Shown: positions 44,869 through 53,304 of the stretch, in pieces | How positions within the stretch are numbered: position 1 is the stretch's first letter | Layout of the letters: every line of letters begins with the position of its first letter | Assembly: GCA_002354335.1 (NCBI GenBank) | Contig: DELI01000005.1 | Coordinates: 1-64,000, forward strand | Direction: 5' to 3' | Source of the DNA: Sphingobacterium sp. UBA2700 | Lineage (GTDB): Bacteria > Bacteroidota > Bacteroidia > Sphingobacteriales > Sphingobacteriaceae | Length of the DNA: 64,000 nt | Notes under the pieces: generated by a model | Databases searched by the model: none | Told to the model about the DNA's origin: nothing | The model's input: only the letters and a program-made list of their open reading frames with translations | Translations under genes and position numbers: made by a program

Positions 44869-46476
44869 ATGAAATCAAACTATCTGTTAGCTTTACTATC
44901 AGCTTTCTTGTTGTGGCTGGCTTGGCCACCCATTCCCTACACCGCTATTCTTCTTTTAGTTGCCTTTGTCCCCTTACTTATCGCGGTGGAACAAACCATT
45001 CGTGGCGATTATAAAAACAAAGGTCGCAAAGTATTTGCATTAGCCTTCCTGACAGGAGTCGTTTGGAATACAGCCTCCATTTATTGGGTCTATAATGCCA
45101 TGAACGCATTTTTAGATGCCATGCCTTCCTTGTTAATATCGCTCATCCCGTTTACTCTAGCACCATTGCTCATGGGACTTGCCTTCCGCCTTTACTATCA
45201 GATGCGGAAAAGAAACAGCATCCTGATTAGTTTTATGGGATTAATCTCTTTTTGGGTCGCTTATGAATATTTACATCAATCCTGGGAGCTCTCTTTTCCT
45301 TGGATGACACTAGGCAACGGATTCGCAAATAGTCACCAATTAGTACAATGGTACAGTATCACCGGCGTTTATGGCGGTACACTTTGGATTTGGTTAGTAA
45401 ATATCGCACTGTTCCTTTTCGCTTGGCAAAAGCGTAATAAGATCGAAGCGTACAGCAATAAAATCTTAATTAGTACGGTAGCAGGTTTAATCTTAATACC
45501 CTCTATTGCCTCCCTTATTTGGTACAGCCAATACGAGGAACATGTGAATCCGTCTGAAATCGTCACAGTACAACCTAATATCGATCCATTTGGAAAATGG
45601 GGTCCAATTACTCCGGAAGATCAGCTTAAGGTATTGACGGATCTTTCCCAAAAGGTCGCTAAACTGAATACCGAGTTTTTTATTTGGCCGGAAACCGCAA
45701 TTTCCGACCGCAACGGCATCAATGAAGAGGAATTCAGAGAATATCCACAATACCAAAAAGTACTGCAATTCCTTGAACCTTATCACAACGGTAATGTGTT
45801 ATCAGGTATAGAGAGCTATGTTCTATACGCCGATCAGCGTACGCCGACTGCAAAACCTATCGGAAACATGTTTTACGATAGCTTCAATGCAGGCGTGTTG
45901 GTGGATGGAAGCAGCAAGCTGCAGTTCTACCACAAATCTAAGCTAGTTCCCGGAGCAGAACTGATGCCTTTTGGAAAGGCATTAAGCCTTTTAAAACCTT
46001 TCTTCGCGCACTTTGGCGGAACAACTGGTGGTTATGGAAGCCAAGACAAACCTAGCGTATTCTATTCCGCTAGTGGTATTGGTGCTGCGCCGGTTATTTG
46101 TTATGAATCAATCTGGGGTAATTATGTTGCTGAGTATGTGAAAATGGGCGCTCAATTCATTGCCGTTATCACCAATGATGGTTGGTGGGGAGATACCTCC
46201 GGAAAAGATCAGCACCTGCAATATGCGAAATTACGTGCGATTGAGAACCGTCGATGGGTCGTACGTTCGGCGAATACCGGCATTTCGGCATTCATTAACC
46301 AGCGTGGGGATATTGTGCAGAAATCATCTTGGTGGGTTCCAACTGCTCTTTCTCAAGAAATCAACTTGAACGAAAACTTAACATTTTATACACGTTCGGG
46401 TGACCTCATCGTCTACCTCTGCCTCTTAACAGGTTTGATATCAATTGGTTTAATATTTGTCAGAAAACGAAATTAA
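44869..46476 (+). CDS. lnt: Apolipoprotein N-acyltransferase
   Basis: Lnt transfers the third acyl chain to lipoproteins at the inner membrane. The 535-residue protein has about seven N-terminal hydrophobic segments (residues about 5-220), a periplasmic nitrilase-like domain, and a final transmembrane helix near 515. The catalytic triad is readable: Glu in WPETAIS, Lys in YHKSKLVPGAE and Cys in CYESIWG. It follows the PH/SHOCT-like gene by four bases. The window encodes several lipoproteins that would be substrates. Confidence 0.94.
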   Translation: MKSNYLLALLSAFLLWLAWPPIPYTAILLLVAFVPLLIAVEQTIRGDYKNKGRKVFALAFLTGVVWNTASIYWVYNAMNAFLDAMPSLLISLIPFTLAPLLMGLAFRLYYQMRKRNSILISFMGLISFWVAYEYLHQSWELSFPWMTLGNGFANSHQLVQWYSITGVYGGTLWIWLVNIALFLFAWQKRNKIEAYSNKILISTVAGLILIPSIASLIWYSQYEEHVNPSEIVTVQPNIDPFGKWGPITPEDQLKVLTDLSQKVAKLNTEFFIWPETAISDRNGINEEEFREYPQYQKVLQFLEPYHNGNVLSGIESYVLYADQRTPTAKPIGNMFYDSFNAGVLVDGSSKLQFYHKSKLVPGAELMPFGKALSLLKPFFAHFGGTTGGYGSQDKPSVFYSASGIGAAPVICYESIWGNYVAEYVKMGAQFIAVITNDGWWGDTSGKDQHLQYAKLRAIENRRWVVRSANTGISAFINQRGDIVQKSSWWVPTALSQEINLNENLTFYTRSGDLIVYLCLLTGLISIGLIFVRKRN

Positions 46477-46500
46477 TCTGATTTTTTATTCTCCTTTATT

Positions 46501-46508
46501 TATATTTG
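46501..46508 (+). promoter_or_regulatory. -7 promoter element of cysteine desulfurase gene, leaderless
   Basis: TATATTTG matches TAnnTTTG and ends five bases before the ATG at 46514. It follows the end of lnt by 24 bases. Confidence 0.6.
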
Positions 46509-46513
46509 CCGCC

Positions 46514-47647
46514 ATGCACGTATATTTTGATAATGCCGCTACAACTGCTTTAGACAAAGCAGTTATCGACGTAATGGTACAAACAATGAACGATAATTTT
46601 GGAAATCCCTCTTCCATACATGCACATGGCAGAGAGACCAAAACAATCGTTGAGAGAGCTAGAAGAACCGTAGCTAAATTATTAAATGCTTCTCCCGCTG
46701 AAATATTCTTTACCTCCGGCGGAACGGAAGCAGATAACATGGCGATCGTTCGTGCGATTGAAGCCTATGGAATTACACACGCTATATCCTCTCCTATTGA
46801 GCACCATGCTGTGCTACATACCTTGGAAGAGATGCAGAAAGACGGAAAAATCCAATTGGATTTCCTACGTCTTGATCAGAAAGGGAACATCGATTTATCT
46901 CACTTAGAAGAGCTGCTTGCAAAGAACCCGAGAACATTTGTTTCCATCATGCATGCCAATAACGAGCTTGGCAATATCACCGACATTCAGAAAGTAAGTG
47001 AAATCTGCGAACAATACAATGCTGTTTTCCATTCGGACACCGTGCAAACGATGGGGCATTATGTTCATGATTTATCGAAGTTAAAAATCGACTTTATTAC
47101 CGCTGCGGCACATAAGTTCCACGGGCCAAAGGGCGTTGGTTTTTTATATATCAACAGCAGAAACAAAATAAAACCTTTGATCCACGGTGGTGCGCAAGAG
47201 CGCAATATGCGTGGTGGTACTGAGAATGTCTACGGCATCGTTGGTCTTGCAAAAGCAATGGAAATTGCATACGAAGAGATGGAAGCTCATCAACAACAGA
47301 TCCAAGCATTGAAAGACTACATGAAAGAACAACTAGTTCAACATATTCCAGATGTGAAGTTCAACGGAGAAACGGATGCCAACAAATCTTTGTATACAGT
47401 ATTAAACGTTTCCCTGCCTTGCACGGATATGGGTGATATGTTGTTATTCAATCTGGACATCAAAGGTGTATCCGCGTCGGGTGGTTCTGCATGTAGCTCC
47501 GGATCAGACATCGGTTCTCACGTATTACGTGGAATTGGCGCAGACCCTAGTCGTCCATCTGTACGCTTTTCATTCTGCAAATTCAACACAAAAGAGGAAG
47601 TGGACTTCGTCGTGCAAGTGCTGAAGGAAATTTGCACAAAACACTAA
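46514..47647 (+). CDS. Cysteine desulfurase (NifS/IscS family)
   Basis: This PLP enzyme takes sulfur from cysteine for Fe-S clusters or tRNA thiolation. The 377-residue protein starts MHVYFDNAATT. It has the PLP-site GGTEADNMAI, the HxxH region AISSPIEHHAVLHTLE, the PLP lysine in AAHKFHGPKGVG, and the catalytic cysteine in GGSACSSGSDIGSHVL. I chose ATG 46514; an in-frame upstream extension would overlap the end of lnt and the promoter element. Whether it is the iscS or an alternative nifS-type copy cannot be told without partners. Confidence 0.93.
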   Translation: MHVYFDNAATTALDKAVIDVMVQTMNDNFGNPSSIHAHGRETKTIVERARRTVAKLLNASPAEIFFTSGGTEADNMAIVRAIEAYGITHAISSPIEHHAVLHTLEEMQKDGKIQLDFLRLDQKGNIDLSHLEELLAKNPRTFVSIMHANNELGNITDIQKVSEICEQYNAVFHSDTVQTMGHYVHDLSKLKIDFITAAAHKFHGPKGVGFLYINSRNKIKPLIHGGAQERNMRGGTENVYGIVGLAKAMEIAYEEMEAHQQQIQALKDYMKEQLVQHIPDVKFNGETDANKSLYTVLNVSLPCTDMGDMLLFNLDIKGVSASGGSACSSGSDIGSHVLRGIGADPSRPSVRFSFCKFNTKEEVDFVVQVLKEICTKH

Positions 47648-47667
47648 ATTGTATAAAACAAAATAAA

Positions 47668-47704
47668 GAAAGAGCTACCTAATTTTTTAGGTAGCTCTTT
47701 TTTT
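47668..47704 (+). terminator. Terminator after cysteine desulfurase gene
   Basis: Positions 47668-47679 (AAAGAGCTACCT) pair perfectly with 47688-47699 (AGGTAGCTCTTT), followed by a T-run. Confidence 0.92.
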
Positions 47705-47878
47705 TCTATGAGTATATACTCTTAACGGGCGTCAAGAACTTTAATGACCCTCGCGGCTTCTGTGCAAAAATGAAACGTTTTTCTGAGAGTGCCTGTATTA
47801 AATTGCTTTCAAAAAGGCTAAACCTCGTTGTAGTTCCCGTGGTAAAATAAGTGTATTATTCAAAAGGCTAAAAACAAA
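47705..47878. other. Unassigned spacer with small hairpin and short direct repeat
   Basis: No protein gene is seen. GGGCGTCA and TGACCCT near 47728-47755 can form a bulged hairpin. TCAAAAAGGCTAAA near 47810 recurs with one change near 47858. A small RNA is possible on either strand but is not supported by a recognised family. Confidence 0.35.
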
Positions 47879-47900
47879 AGGGCCGTCATACGACAGCCCT
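47879..47900 (-). terminator. Terminator of the NlpE-like gene
   Basis: AGGGC.GTC at 47879-47887 pairs with GAC.GCCCT at 47892-47900, with an A-rich run before it that becomes T-rich on the minus strand. Confidence 0.75.
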
Positions 47901-47924
47901 CTATTTAAATCGGAAAAAATCCCC

Positions 47925-48341
47925 TTACTTAATCTTCATCAACGTATATTTATCAGCAAGATCGCCTTTGATCTCTTTCCCTGACAAATCCAGTTGATTC
48001 AATTGATTATCGAGAATTTTGTAATTGTAGTCCACATTTTCTAATGACAAGATATCTTTATCAACCTGCCATTTACCAGTTCGCTCAAACACTTCCTCGC
48101 TCTTCCCAACATACACATAACGTAAATGGTAGTTTTTATTTTTGTCAAGGCTCAGCAATGTACTAATCATCGTACAATCGGCACATGGTAAGTTACCTTC
48201 GTAAGTCCCTAACAAGCCGATTCCCTTCAGCGCGTTGTCTTCAGACGCAGGCAACTGATTGACATTCGTCTTGTTGTTTATACAACTTATGGCAAATATC
48301 AGTCCTATGACTACGATTAATATGTAAGATAACTTTTGCAT
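47925..48341 (-). CDS. NlpE N-terminal-domain-like lipoprotein
   Basis: This 138-residue lipoprotein has a lipobox at IFAISCINN (Cys near 20). The mature part is an NlpE N-terminal-type domain, with LGTYEGNLPCADCTMISTLLSL (containing the CxxC pair), a beta-rich middle and GKWQVDKDILSLEN. In Enterobacteria, NlpE links the outer membrane to the Cpx response and copper. No Cpx-type kinase is visible here, so only the fold is claimed. It is a single gene between two terminators. Confidence 0.85.
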   Translation of the reverse strand: MQKLSYILIVVIGLIFAISCINNKTNVNQLPASEDNALKGIGLLGTYEGNLPCADCTMISTLLSLDKNKNYHLRYVYVGKSEEVFERTGKWQVDKDILSLENVDYNYKILDNQLNQLDLSGKEIKGDLADKYTLMKIK

Positions 48342-48365
48342 AACCTTTAACTTCTATGCAAAACA

Positions 48366-48392
48366 CAAAAAAAATACCACAAATGGTATTTT
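48366..48392. terminator. Bidirectional terminator after the TPR gene
   Basis: AAAATACCA at 48371-48379 pairs with TGGTATTTT at 48384-48392 over a four-base loop, with an A-run at 48366-48370. On the minus strand this ends the TPR gene just before nlpE-like transcription begins. Confidence 0.8.
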
Positions 48393-48406
48393 AAGAAAAT
48401 TTAACA

Positions 48407-48739
48407 TTATTCATCTTCGTCGAGCAAACCAGTAGCCGCCAGATGAGCGTTCCGAAGTTCCCCCAAAGCATGGAAATTACGCTTCTGCTGGGCAATCTGC
48501 ATGCCTTTTTCATAAATTTCAATCGCGCGATCTTGCTCGTGTTTAGACTCTAAAAATTTTCCAAAGTGGTAATAGGTACCTACGTAATCTTCATGCGCCG
48601 AAAGCAAATCCTCAAAACCTGCTAGCGCTTGATCCTCCTCCCCTAACTTCACGTATTCCATCGTTAAAGCATATTTCAAAAAAGGATCATTTGGATTCTC
48701 CTTCAAAAACTCTTGCAATTGTGCTAATCTTCCTTCCAT
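48407..48739 (-). CDS. Small TPR-repeat protein
   Basis: This 110-residue protein begins MEGRLAQLQEFLKENPNDP and carries about two TPR repeats (residues about 1-35 and 45-85: FLKYALTMEYVKLGEEDQALAGFEDLL, TYYHFGKFLESKHEQDRAIEIYEKG). It ends in an acidic tail (LLDEDE). It is cytoplasmic and probably mediates protein binding. I chose ATG 48739 because a -7 promoter element lies four bases upstream of it; an open frame extending further upstream would cross that promoter and has no sensible signal. Function unknown. Confidence 0.82.
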   Translation of the reverse strand: MEGRLAQLQEFLKENPNDPFLKYALTMEYVKLGEEDQALAGFEDLLSAHEDYVGTYYHFGKFLESKHEQDRAIEIYEKGMQIAQQKRNFHALGELRNAHLAATGLLDEDE

Positions 48740-48743
48740 AACA

Positions 48744-48751
48744 CAAAAATA
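48744..48751 (-). promoter_or_regulatory. -7 promoter element of the TPR gene, leaderless
   Basis: On the minus strand this reads TATTTTTG and ends four bases before the ATG at 48739. Confidence 0.6.
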
Positions 48752-48983
48752 AGCATTATTCCGCAGTGCATAGAAAAATACAACGAAAGTGGCATTTACT
48801 ATGCTAGCATAGAATTGACAATACAATGACAATTAGCGTTTCAGATAAAATAAATGAAATTATCGTAATAAAAATCTAATTCAACCCGATTTAAATTGAC
48901 AATTATCAAAATAAGACATGAATTATTAACAAAATAATATTCTAACCACTTTGTTTATGGCAATCAAATTCGCCTGTCGCTCC

Positions 48984-49014
48984 TTTGAAATGCATGGCAA
49001 AAAATGTAGGTTTG
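48984..49014 (+). promoter_or_regulatory. -33/-7 promoter of etfBA
   Basis: TTTG at 48984-48987 and TAGGTTTG at 49007-49014 are separated by 19 bases, the spacing expected for the Bacteroidota primary sigma factor. The etfB ATG is at 49032. This is the cleanest complete promoter in the window. Confidence 0.7.
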
Positions 49015-49031
49015 TGTAAAACGCTAGATTT

Positions 49032-49763
49032 ATGAAGATATTAGTATGTATTAGTAATGTCCCAGATACGACATCGAAAATAACGTTTACCAATGATAAC
49101 ACCGTATTCAATACTGCGGGTATCCAGTACATCATCAACCCTTACGACGAAATCGCACTTTCTAAAGCTGTAGAGCTTGCTGAAGGCGGAAAAGGAACCG
49201 TAACGGTAATTAACGTAGGCGATGCTTCAACTGAACCTACCATCCGTAAAGCCCTAGCTATCGGTGCTGATGATGCAGTACGTGTAAATGCACAGCCTCG
49301 CGATGCTTGGTTCGTAGCAAATCAGATTGCAAACTACGCAAAAGGCCAAGGATTTGATTTAATCCTAACGGGTCGCGAATCTATAGATTACAATGGTGCA
49401 CAGGTAGCTGCTTTATTGGGCGAGCTATTAGACCTGCCATCAATTTCCATCGCGAAGAAAGTTGACATTCAAGGAAACGAAGCAACAATAGACCGCGAAA
49501 TTGAAGGTGGTAAAGAAGTGTTATCTGTTTCGTTGCCAGTCGTTATCGGAACTGCAGAAGGCGTCGCGGAACCAAAGATCCCGAATATGCGTGGTATTAT
49601 GGGTGCTCGCACGAAACCTTTACAGGTGGTAGAACCTATTGAAGTGGCAGAACTTGCTTCGATTGCTCGTTATGAAAGCCCTGCTCCGCGTGGAACAGTG
49701 AAATTAGTAGAAGATGTTGATCAACTTGTTCAATTACTTCACGGAGAAGCTAAAGTTATCTAA
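49032..49763 (+). CDS. etfB: Electron transfer flavoprotein beta subunit
   Basis: EtfB forms, with EtfA, the flavoprotein that carries electrons from acyl-CoA and other dehydrogenases to the respiratory chain. The 243-residue protein starts MKILVCISNVPDTTSKITF. It has NPYDEIALSKAVELAE, LILTGRESIDYNGAQVAALLGELLDLP (the ETF beta signature zone) and EGVAEPKIPNMRGIMGARTKP. etfA follows 23 bases later. No acyl-CoA dehydrogenase gene is adjacent. Confidence 0.96.
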   Translation: MKILVCISNVPDTTSKITFTNDNTVFNTAGIQYIINPYDEIALSKAVELAEGGKGTVTVINVGDASTEPTIRKALAIGADDAVRVNAQPRDAWFVANQIANYAKGQGFDLILTGRESIDYNGAQVAALLGELLDLPSISIAKKVDIQGNEATIDREIEGGKEVLSVSLPVVIGTAEGVAEPKIPNMRGIMGARTKPLQVVEPIEVAELASIARYESPAPRGTVKLVEDVDQLVQLLHGEAKVI

Positions 49764-49786
49764 TCATTTTTAAGCAAGAAAAACAC

Positions 49787-50761
49787 ATGGCAATATTAGT
49801 TTATATAGAAAATACAGAAGGCGTTCTTAAGAAATCAGCATTTGAGGTTGCATCCTATGCAAAAGCAATTGCTGACCAAAAAGGAGATACCGTAGTCGCT
49901 CTTTCCATCGGAAATGTAGCAGATGCCGAATTAGAGAAATTAGGCAAGTACGGGGTTTCTAAAGTATTGAACGCTAGTCAAGATAATTTAAAGAACTTCG
50001 TAAATAAAGCATATGCTTCGATTATCGCTTCAGCAGCGAAGCAAGAGCAGGCTTCTATCGTTGTTCTTTCCAATTCGTTCAGCGGTAAAGGATTGGCACC
50101 GCGCATAGCAGCGAAATTAGACGCAGGTCTGGCTGATGGCGCAATCAACCTACCGACTTGGAATGGCGATAGCCTGGAAGTGAAGAAAACTGCTTTCTCG
50201 AACAAAGCATTTGCGACGGAAGTGATTTCTTCTGCAAATAAGGTAATCGCATTAAATCCGAATGCGTTCGAGTTAAAAGAAGCAGCAACAACGGCATCAA
50301 TCGTAGCATTTACGCCAGAAGTTAATGCAAACGACTTTGCGGTTATGGTAAAAGACATTGTACGCGCGACGGACAAAGTTTCTCTTCCGGAAGCAGAAAT
50401 CGTTGTATCGGCAGGCCGCGGAATGAAAGGTCCTGAAAATTGGGCGATGATCGAAGAGCTAGCCGATGTATTAGGTGCTGCTACAGCATGCTCTAAGCCA
50501 GTTTCTGACGCCGGATGGCGTCCGCACTCGGAGCACGTTGGACAAACTGGTATTGTGGTAAGCCCGAACCTATACATCGCTATCGGTATCTCTGGCGCTA
50601 TCCAACACTTGGCGGGTGTGAGCTCGTCTAAAACTATCGTCGTTATCAACAAAGATCCCGAAGCGCCATTCTTTAAAGTGGCAGACTACGGCATCGTGGG
50701 CGACGCGTTTGAGATTGTTCCTAAACTAACGGAAGCAATCAAAAACTTAAAACACAACTAG
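49787..50761 (+). CDS. etfA: Electron transfer flavoprotein alpha subunit
   Basis: EtfA carries the FAD of the heterodimer. The 324-residue protein has an N-terminal alpha/beta domain and the C-terminal FAD domain: VVSAGRGMKGPENWAMIEELADVLGAA, CSKPVSDAGWRPHSEHVGQTG, YIAIGISGAIQHLAGVSSSK and VVINKDPEAPFFKVADYGIVGD, the last being the family signature. It ends with a strong terminator. Confidence 0.97.
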   Translation: MAILVYIENTEGVLKKSAFEVASYAKAIADQKGDTVVALSIGNVADAELEKLGKYGVSKVLNASQDNLKNFVNKAYASIIASAAKQEQASIVVLSNSFSGKGLAPRIAAKLDAGLADGAINLPTWNGDSLEVKKTAFSNKAFATEVISSANKVIALNPNAFELKEAATTASIVAFTPEVNANDFAVMVKDIVRATDKVSLPEAEIVVSAGRGMKGPENWAMIEELADVLGAATACSKPVSDAGWRPHSEHVGQTGIVVSPNLYIAIGISGAIQHLAGVSSSKTIVVINKDPEAPFFKVADYGIVGDAFEIVPKLTEAIKNLKHN

Positions 50762-50782
50762 TAAAAACTAAACAATGAACGG

Positions 50783-50820
50783 GTGGCCTTGGATAAAAAT
50801 AACAAGGTCACTTTTTTTTT
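50783..50820 (+). terminator. Terminator after etfA
   Basis: GTGGCCTTG at 50783-50791 pairs with CAAGGTCAC at 50803-50811 (one G-T pair), followed by nine T residues. Confidence 0.9.
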
Positions 50821-50864
50821 GCTCCGAATATTAGCATCTTTGTAATTCCGTTAACGATTTGTCA

Positions 50865-51512
50865 ATGAAGAAAATCAAGTTAGATATTGTAGGATTATCG
50901 TATAGCCAAACACAATCTGGAGCCTATGCGCTAGTGTTGGGGGAAGTAGCAGGAAACCGTAGACTACCTGTCATTATCGGAGGATTCGAAGCGCAGTCTA
51001 TCGCGGTCGAAATCGAAAAAATGACGCCGAGCAGGCCATTGACACATGATTTATTCAAAGCATTTGCTGATACGTTCAATATCAAATTGGAAGAAGTATT
51101 GATCTACAACCTCGTAGACGGAATATTTTTCGCCAAATTAATCTGCAATGATGGCGACAAGACCGTAGAGATAGATGCCCGCACCTCGGACGCTGTTGCA
51201 TTGGCCGTACGTTTCGAAAGCCCAATCTACACCTATGATTTCATCATGAATACCGCCGGAATCGTAATTGAAGGCAATGACTTTGCATTTCTGGAGAATA
51301 TCGAAAACGTCGGATCCTACAAACAAACGGAAACAACGACTCCTGAAGCTGAGCCAACGCCAGAACCAAAAGAGCCCGCAAAAAACAAACCCTCTCCATA
51401 TGCATCACTCACGATGGAACAACTGGAGAAAACCCTAGAAAAAGCGATTGAGAACGAACAGTACGAAACCGCAGCCAAAATCAGGGACGAAATTGAGAAA
51501 CGAAAATCTTAA
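50865..51512 (+). CDS. Bifunctional nuclease family protein (DUF151) with UVR motif
   Basis: This 215-residue cytoplasmic protein has a DUF151/bifunctional nuclease domain (about residues 1-135: LDIVGLSYSQTQSGAYALVL, RRLPVIIGGFEAQSIAVEIE, IDARTSDAVALAVRFESPIY). A Pro/Glu linker leads to a UvrB/UvrC-type motif, LEKTLEKAIENEQYETAAKIRDEIEK (about residues 185-210). Relatives have been reported to have nuclease activity, but the role is not settled. I chose ATG 50865; an in-frame TTG lies two codons upstream. Confidence 0.87.
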   Translation: MKKIKLDIVGLSYSQTQSGAYALVLGEVAGNRRLPVIIGGFEAQSIAVEIEKMTPSRPLTHDLFKAFADTFNIKLEEVLIYNLVDGIFFAKLICNDGDKTVEIDARTSDAVALAVRFESPIYTYDFIMNTAGIVIEGNDFAFLENIENVGSYKQTETTTPEAEPTPEPKEPAKNKPSPYASLTMEQLEKTLEKAIENEQYETAAKIRDEIEKRKS

Positions 51513-51544
51513 TTCATAGCTTTTAAATAATCTCACCTATAAGT

Positions 51545-52915
51545 ATGTCTATTAAACTTAGGTTGACCATAATGAACTTCCTGCAATTCTTTGTGTGGGG
51601 AGCCTGGTTAATCACTATTGCCAACTACTGGTTTGGCACTAAACAATGGGACGGAACACAATTTGGCGCAATCTTTTCAACCATGGGGATCGCATCGCTT
51701 TTCATGCCGACCCTAATGGGAATCATCGCCGATCGTTGGGTAAATGCCGAGCGATTGTATATAGGTCTACACTTCCTCTATGCAATCTGCTTGATCTACC
51801 TCGCACAGGTGCAAGACCCCGGAGGCTTTTTTAATGTGATGCTCCTGGCCATGTGCTGTTACATGCCAACCCTCGCATTATCCAACTCCATCGCCTATAC
51901 CGCGCTTACGCAGGGCAATTACGACCTCATTAAAGCCTTCCCTCCTATCCGTGTTTGGGGAACCGTAGGCTTTATCGCAGCCATGTGGATCACCAACCTG
52001 ACGGGCAGCAAAGCAACCGAAGGTCAGTTTTATATAGCCGCAGGTGGATCTGTCCTCCTCAGCGTTTATTCCTTTTTCAACCTACCTAAGTGTCCTCCGC
52101 AACATCATCTGAAAGAAAATTCTAGTCTAGCGCAAATGCTCGGCCTGGAAGCCTTTAAATTGTTTGGCAATTTTAAGATGGCTATGTTCTTTATCTTTTC
52201 GATGTTCCTGGGTGCAGCCTTACAGTTAACCAATGCCTATGGTGATGTATTCTTAGATGAATTTAAGTTCTTCCCGAAATGGGCGGATTCTTTCGTTGTC
52301 GAATACTCCACCATCATCATGTCGATCTCACAGATTTCCGAAACCCTATTTATCCTCGCTATCCCTTTCTTCCTGAAAAGATTTGGTATCAAGCAGGTCA
52401 TGCTAATTGCCATGGTTGCTTGGGTATTGCGTTTCGCATTATTTGCATACGGAGATCCCTCCGCCGGCTTATGGATGATCATCCTTTCCTGTATCGTCTA
52501 TGGTATGGCATTTGACTTTTTCAATATCTCGGGATCCCTATTTGTCGAAACCACGACGAACAACCAGATTCGCTCATCAGCGCAAGGTTTATTTATGATG
52601 ATGACCAATGGTTTTGGCGCTGTACTAGGTTCTCGTGTGTCGGGATGGGTTATCGACAAGTATTATACCCTTTCTTTCAACGATACGAGCTCGCTAGCGG
52701 GCTTTTTAGATACAACCCCAGACAACCAGTCGCTATTGAATTTTATTGGCTCTCGCGGCGTAGAAATAACAAATGACGTGTTTAATAAAGTGATCCATCT
52801 AAAAGATTGGCAACATATCTGGATTGCTTTCGCCCTATACACGCTTGTTGTAGCGATCTTGTTCGCTATCCTCTTCAGACATAAACATCAAGCAGATAGC
52901 CCTGTTAAACACTAA
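51545..52915 (+). CDS. Nucleoside permease, NupG/XapB-like MFS transporter
   Basis: This 456-residue protein has about 12 transmembrane segments and matches the nucleoside:H+ symporter family: MNFLQFFVWGAWLITIANYW, MGIIADRWVNAERLY, TLALSNSIAYTAL and FPPIRVWGTVGFIAAMW in the first half, and QGLFMMMTNGFGAVLGSRVSGW in the second. It would import nucleosides across the inner membrane. The gene lies 32 bases after the bifunctional nuclease family gene, but is probably an independent function. Confidence 0.9.
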   Translation: MSIKLRLTIMNFLQFFVWGAWLITIANYWFGTKQWDGTQFGAIFSTMGIASLFMPTLMGIIADRWVNAERLYIGLHFLYAICLIYLAQVQDPGGFFNVMLLAMCCYMPTLALSNSIAYTALTQGNYDLIKAFPPIRVWGTVGFIAAMWITNLTGSKATEGQFYIAAGGSVLLSVYSFFNLPKCPPQHHLKENSSLAQMLGLEAFKLFGNFKMAMFFIFSMFLGAALQLTNAYGDVFLDEFKFFPKWADSFVVEYSTIIMSISQISETLFILAIPFFLKRFGIKQVMLIAMVAWVLRFALFAYGDPSAGLWMIILSCIVYGMAFDFFNISGSLFVETTTNNQIRSSAQGLFMMMTNGFGAVLGSRVSGWVIDKYYTLSFNDTSSLAGFLDTTPDNQSLLNFIGSRGVEITNDVFNKVIHLKDWQHIWIAFALYTLVVAILFAILFRHKHQADSPVKH

Positions 52916-52940
52916 CAGAGTTTTCACAAAACATATTATA

Positions 52941-52985
52941 AACACCCGCCGAGGCTCTATCTATGCCCAGCGGGTGTTTTTATTT
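52941..52985 (+). terminator. Terminator after the nucleoside permease gene
   Basis: AACACCCGC at 52941-52949 pairs with GCGGGTGTT at 52970-52978, followed by a T-rich tail. Confidence 0.85.
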
Positions 52986-53087
52986 GCAAGGTATTCCTAC
53001 TGTACATTTCGAAATACCTAGCTGCTTGCATTTTCCCTTTATTAAGATGCCCTCGAATATAGGAGATATCTCCTTCAGCTCACTTCC

Positions 53088-53182
53088 CTTTCAAAGCCCT
53101 TTCAAACCCATTGTATAACCCAATCAAACCCTTTCTTGAGCGGGTTTGATTGGGCTATACATGGGCTATGGTTTGGGAAGCA
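53088..53182. repeat. Palindromic repeat D, copy 3
   Basis: AACCCATTGTATAACCC and CAATCAAACCC are followed, after the ten-base loop TTTCTTGAGC, by GGGTTTGATTGGGCTATACA and TGGGCT. The arms pair nearly perfectly over about 26 bases, making this the cleanest copy of the family. It lies in the 389-base spacer between the nucleoside permease and the beta-helix lipoprotein; no gene is seen there. Confidence 0.88.
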
Positions 53183-53232
53183 TTCAAAGAAGGTTGGAAA
53201 AGGGCTAGACAAGATAATCGAATTGCTAATAC

Positions 53233-53260
53233 AAAAAAGCCTCCAATTGCTTGGAGGCCT
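53233..53260 (-). terminator. Terminator of the beta-helix lipoprotein gene
   Basis: GCCTCCAA at 53239-53246 pairs with TTGGAGGC at 53251-53258. The A-run at 53233-53238 gives a T-run on the minus strand. Confidence 0.88.
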
Positions 53261-53304
53261 TAAAATATGTACTATGATTAATATTTTAGAATTTGAGAGT
53301 CGGC

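Noticed and set aside
47705..47878. 6S or other known structural RNA
   Set aside because: I could not form a long bulged hairpin or recognise a conserved family, so no RNA gene is called.
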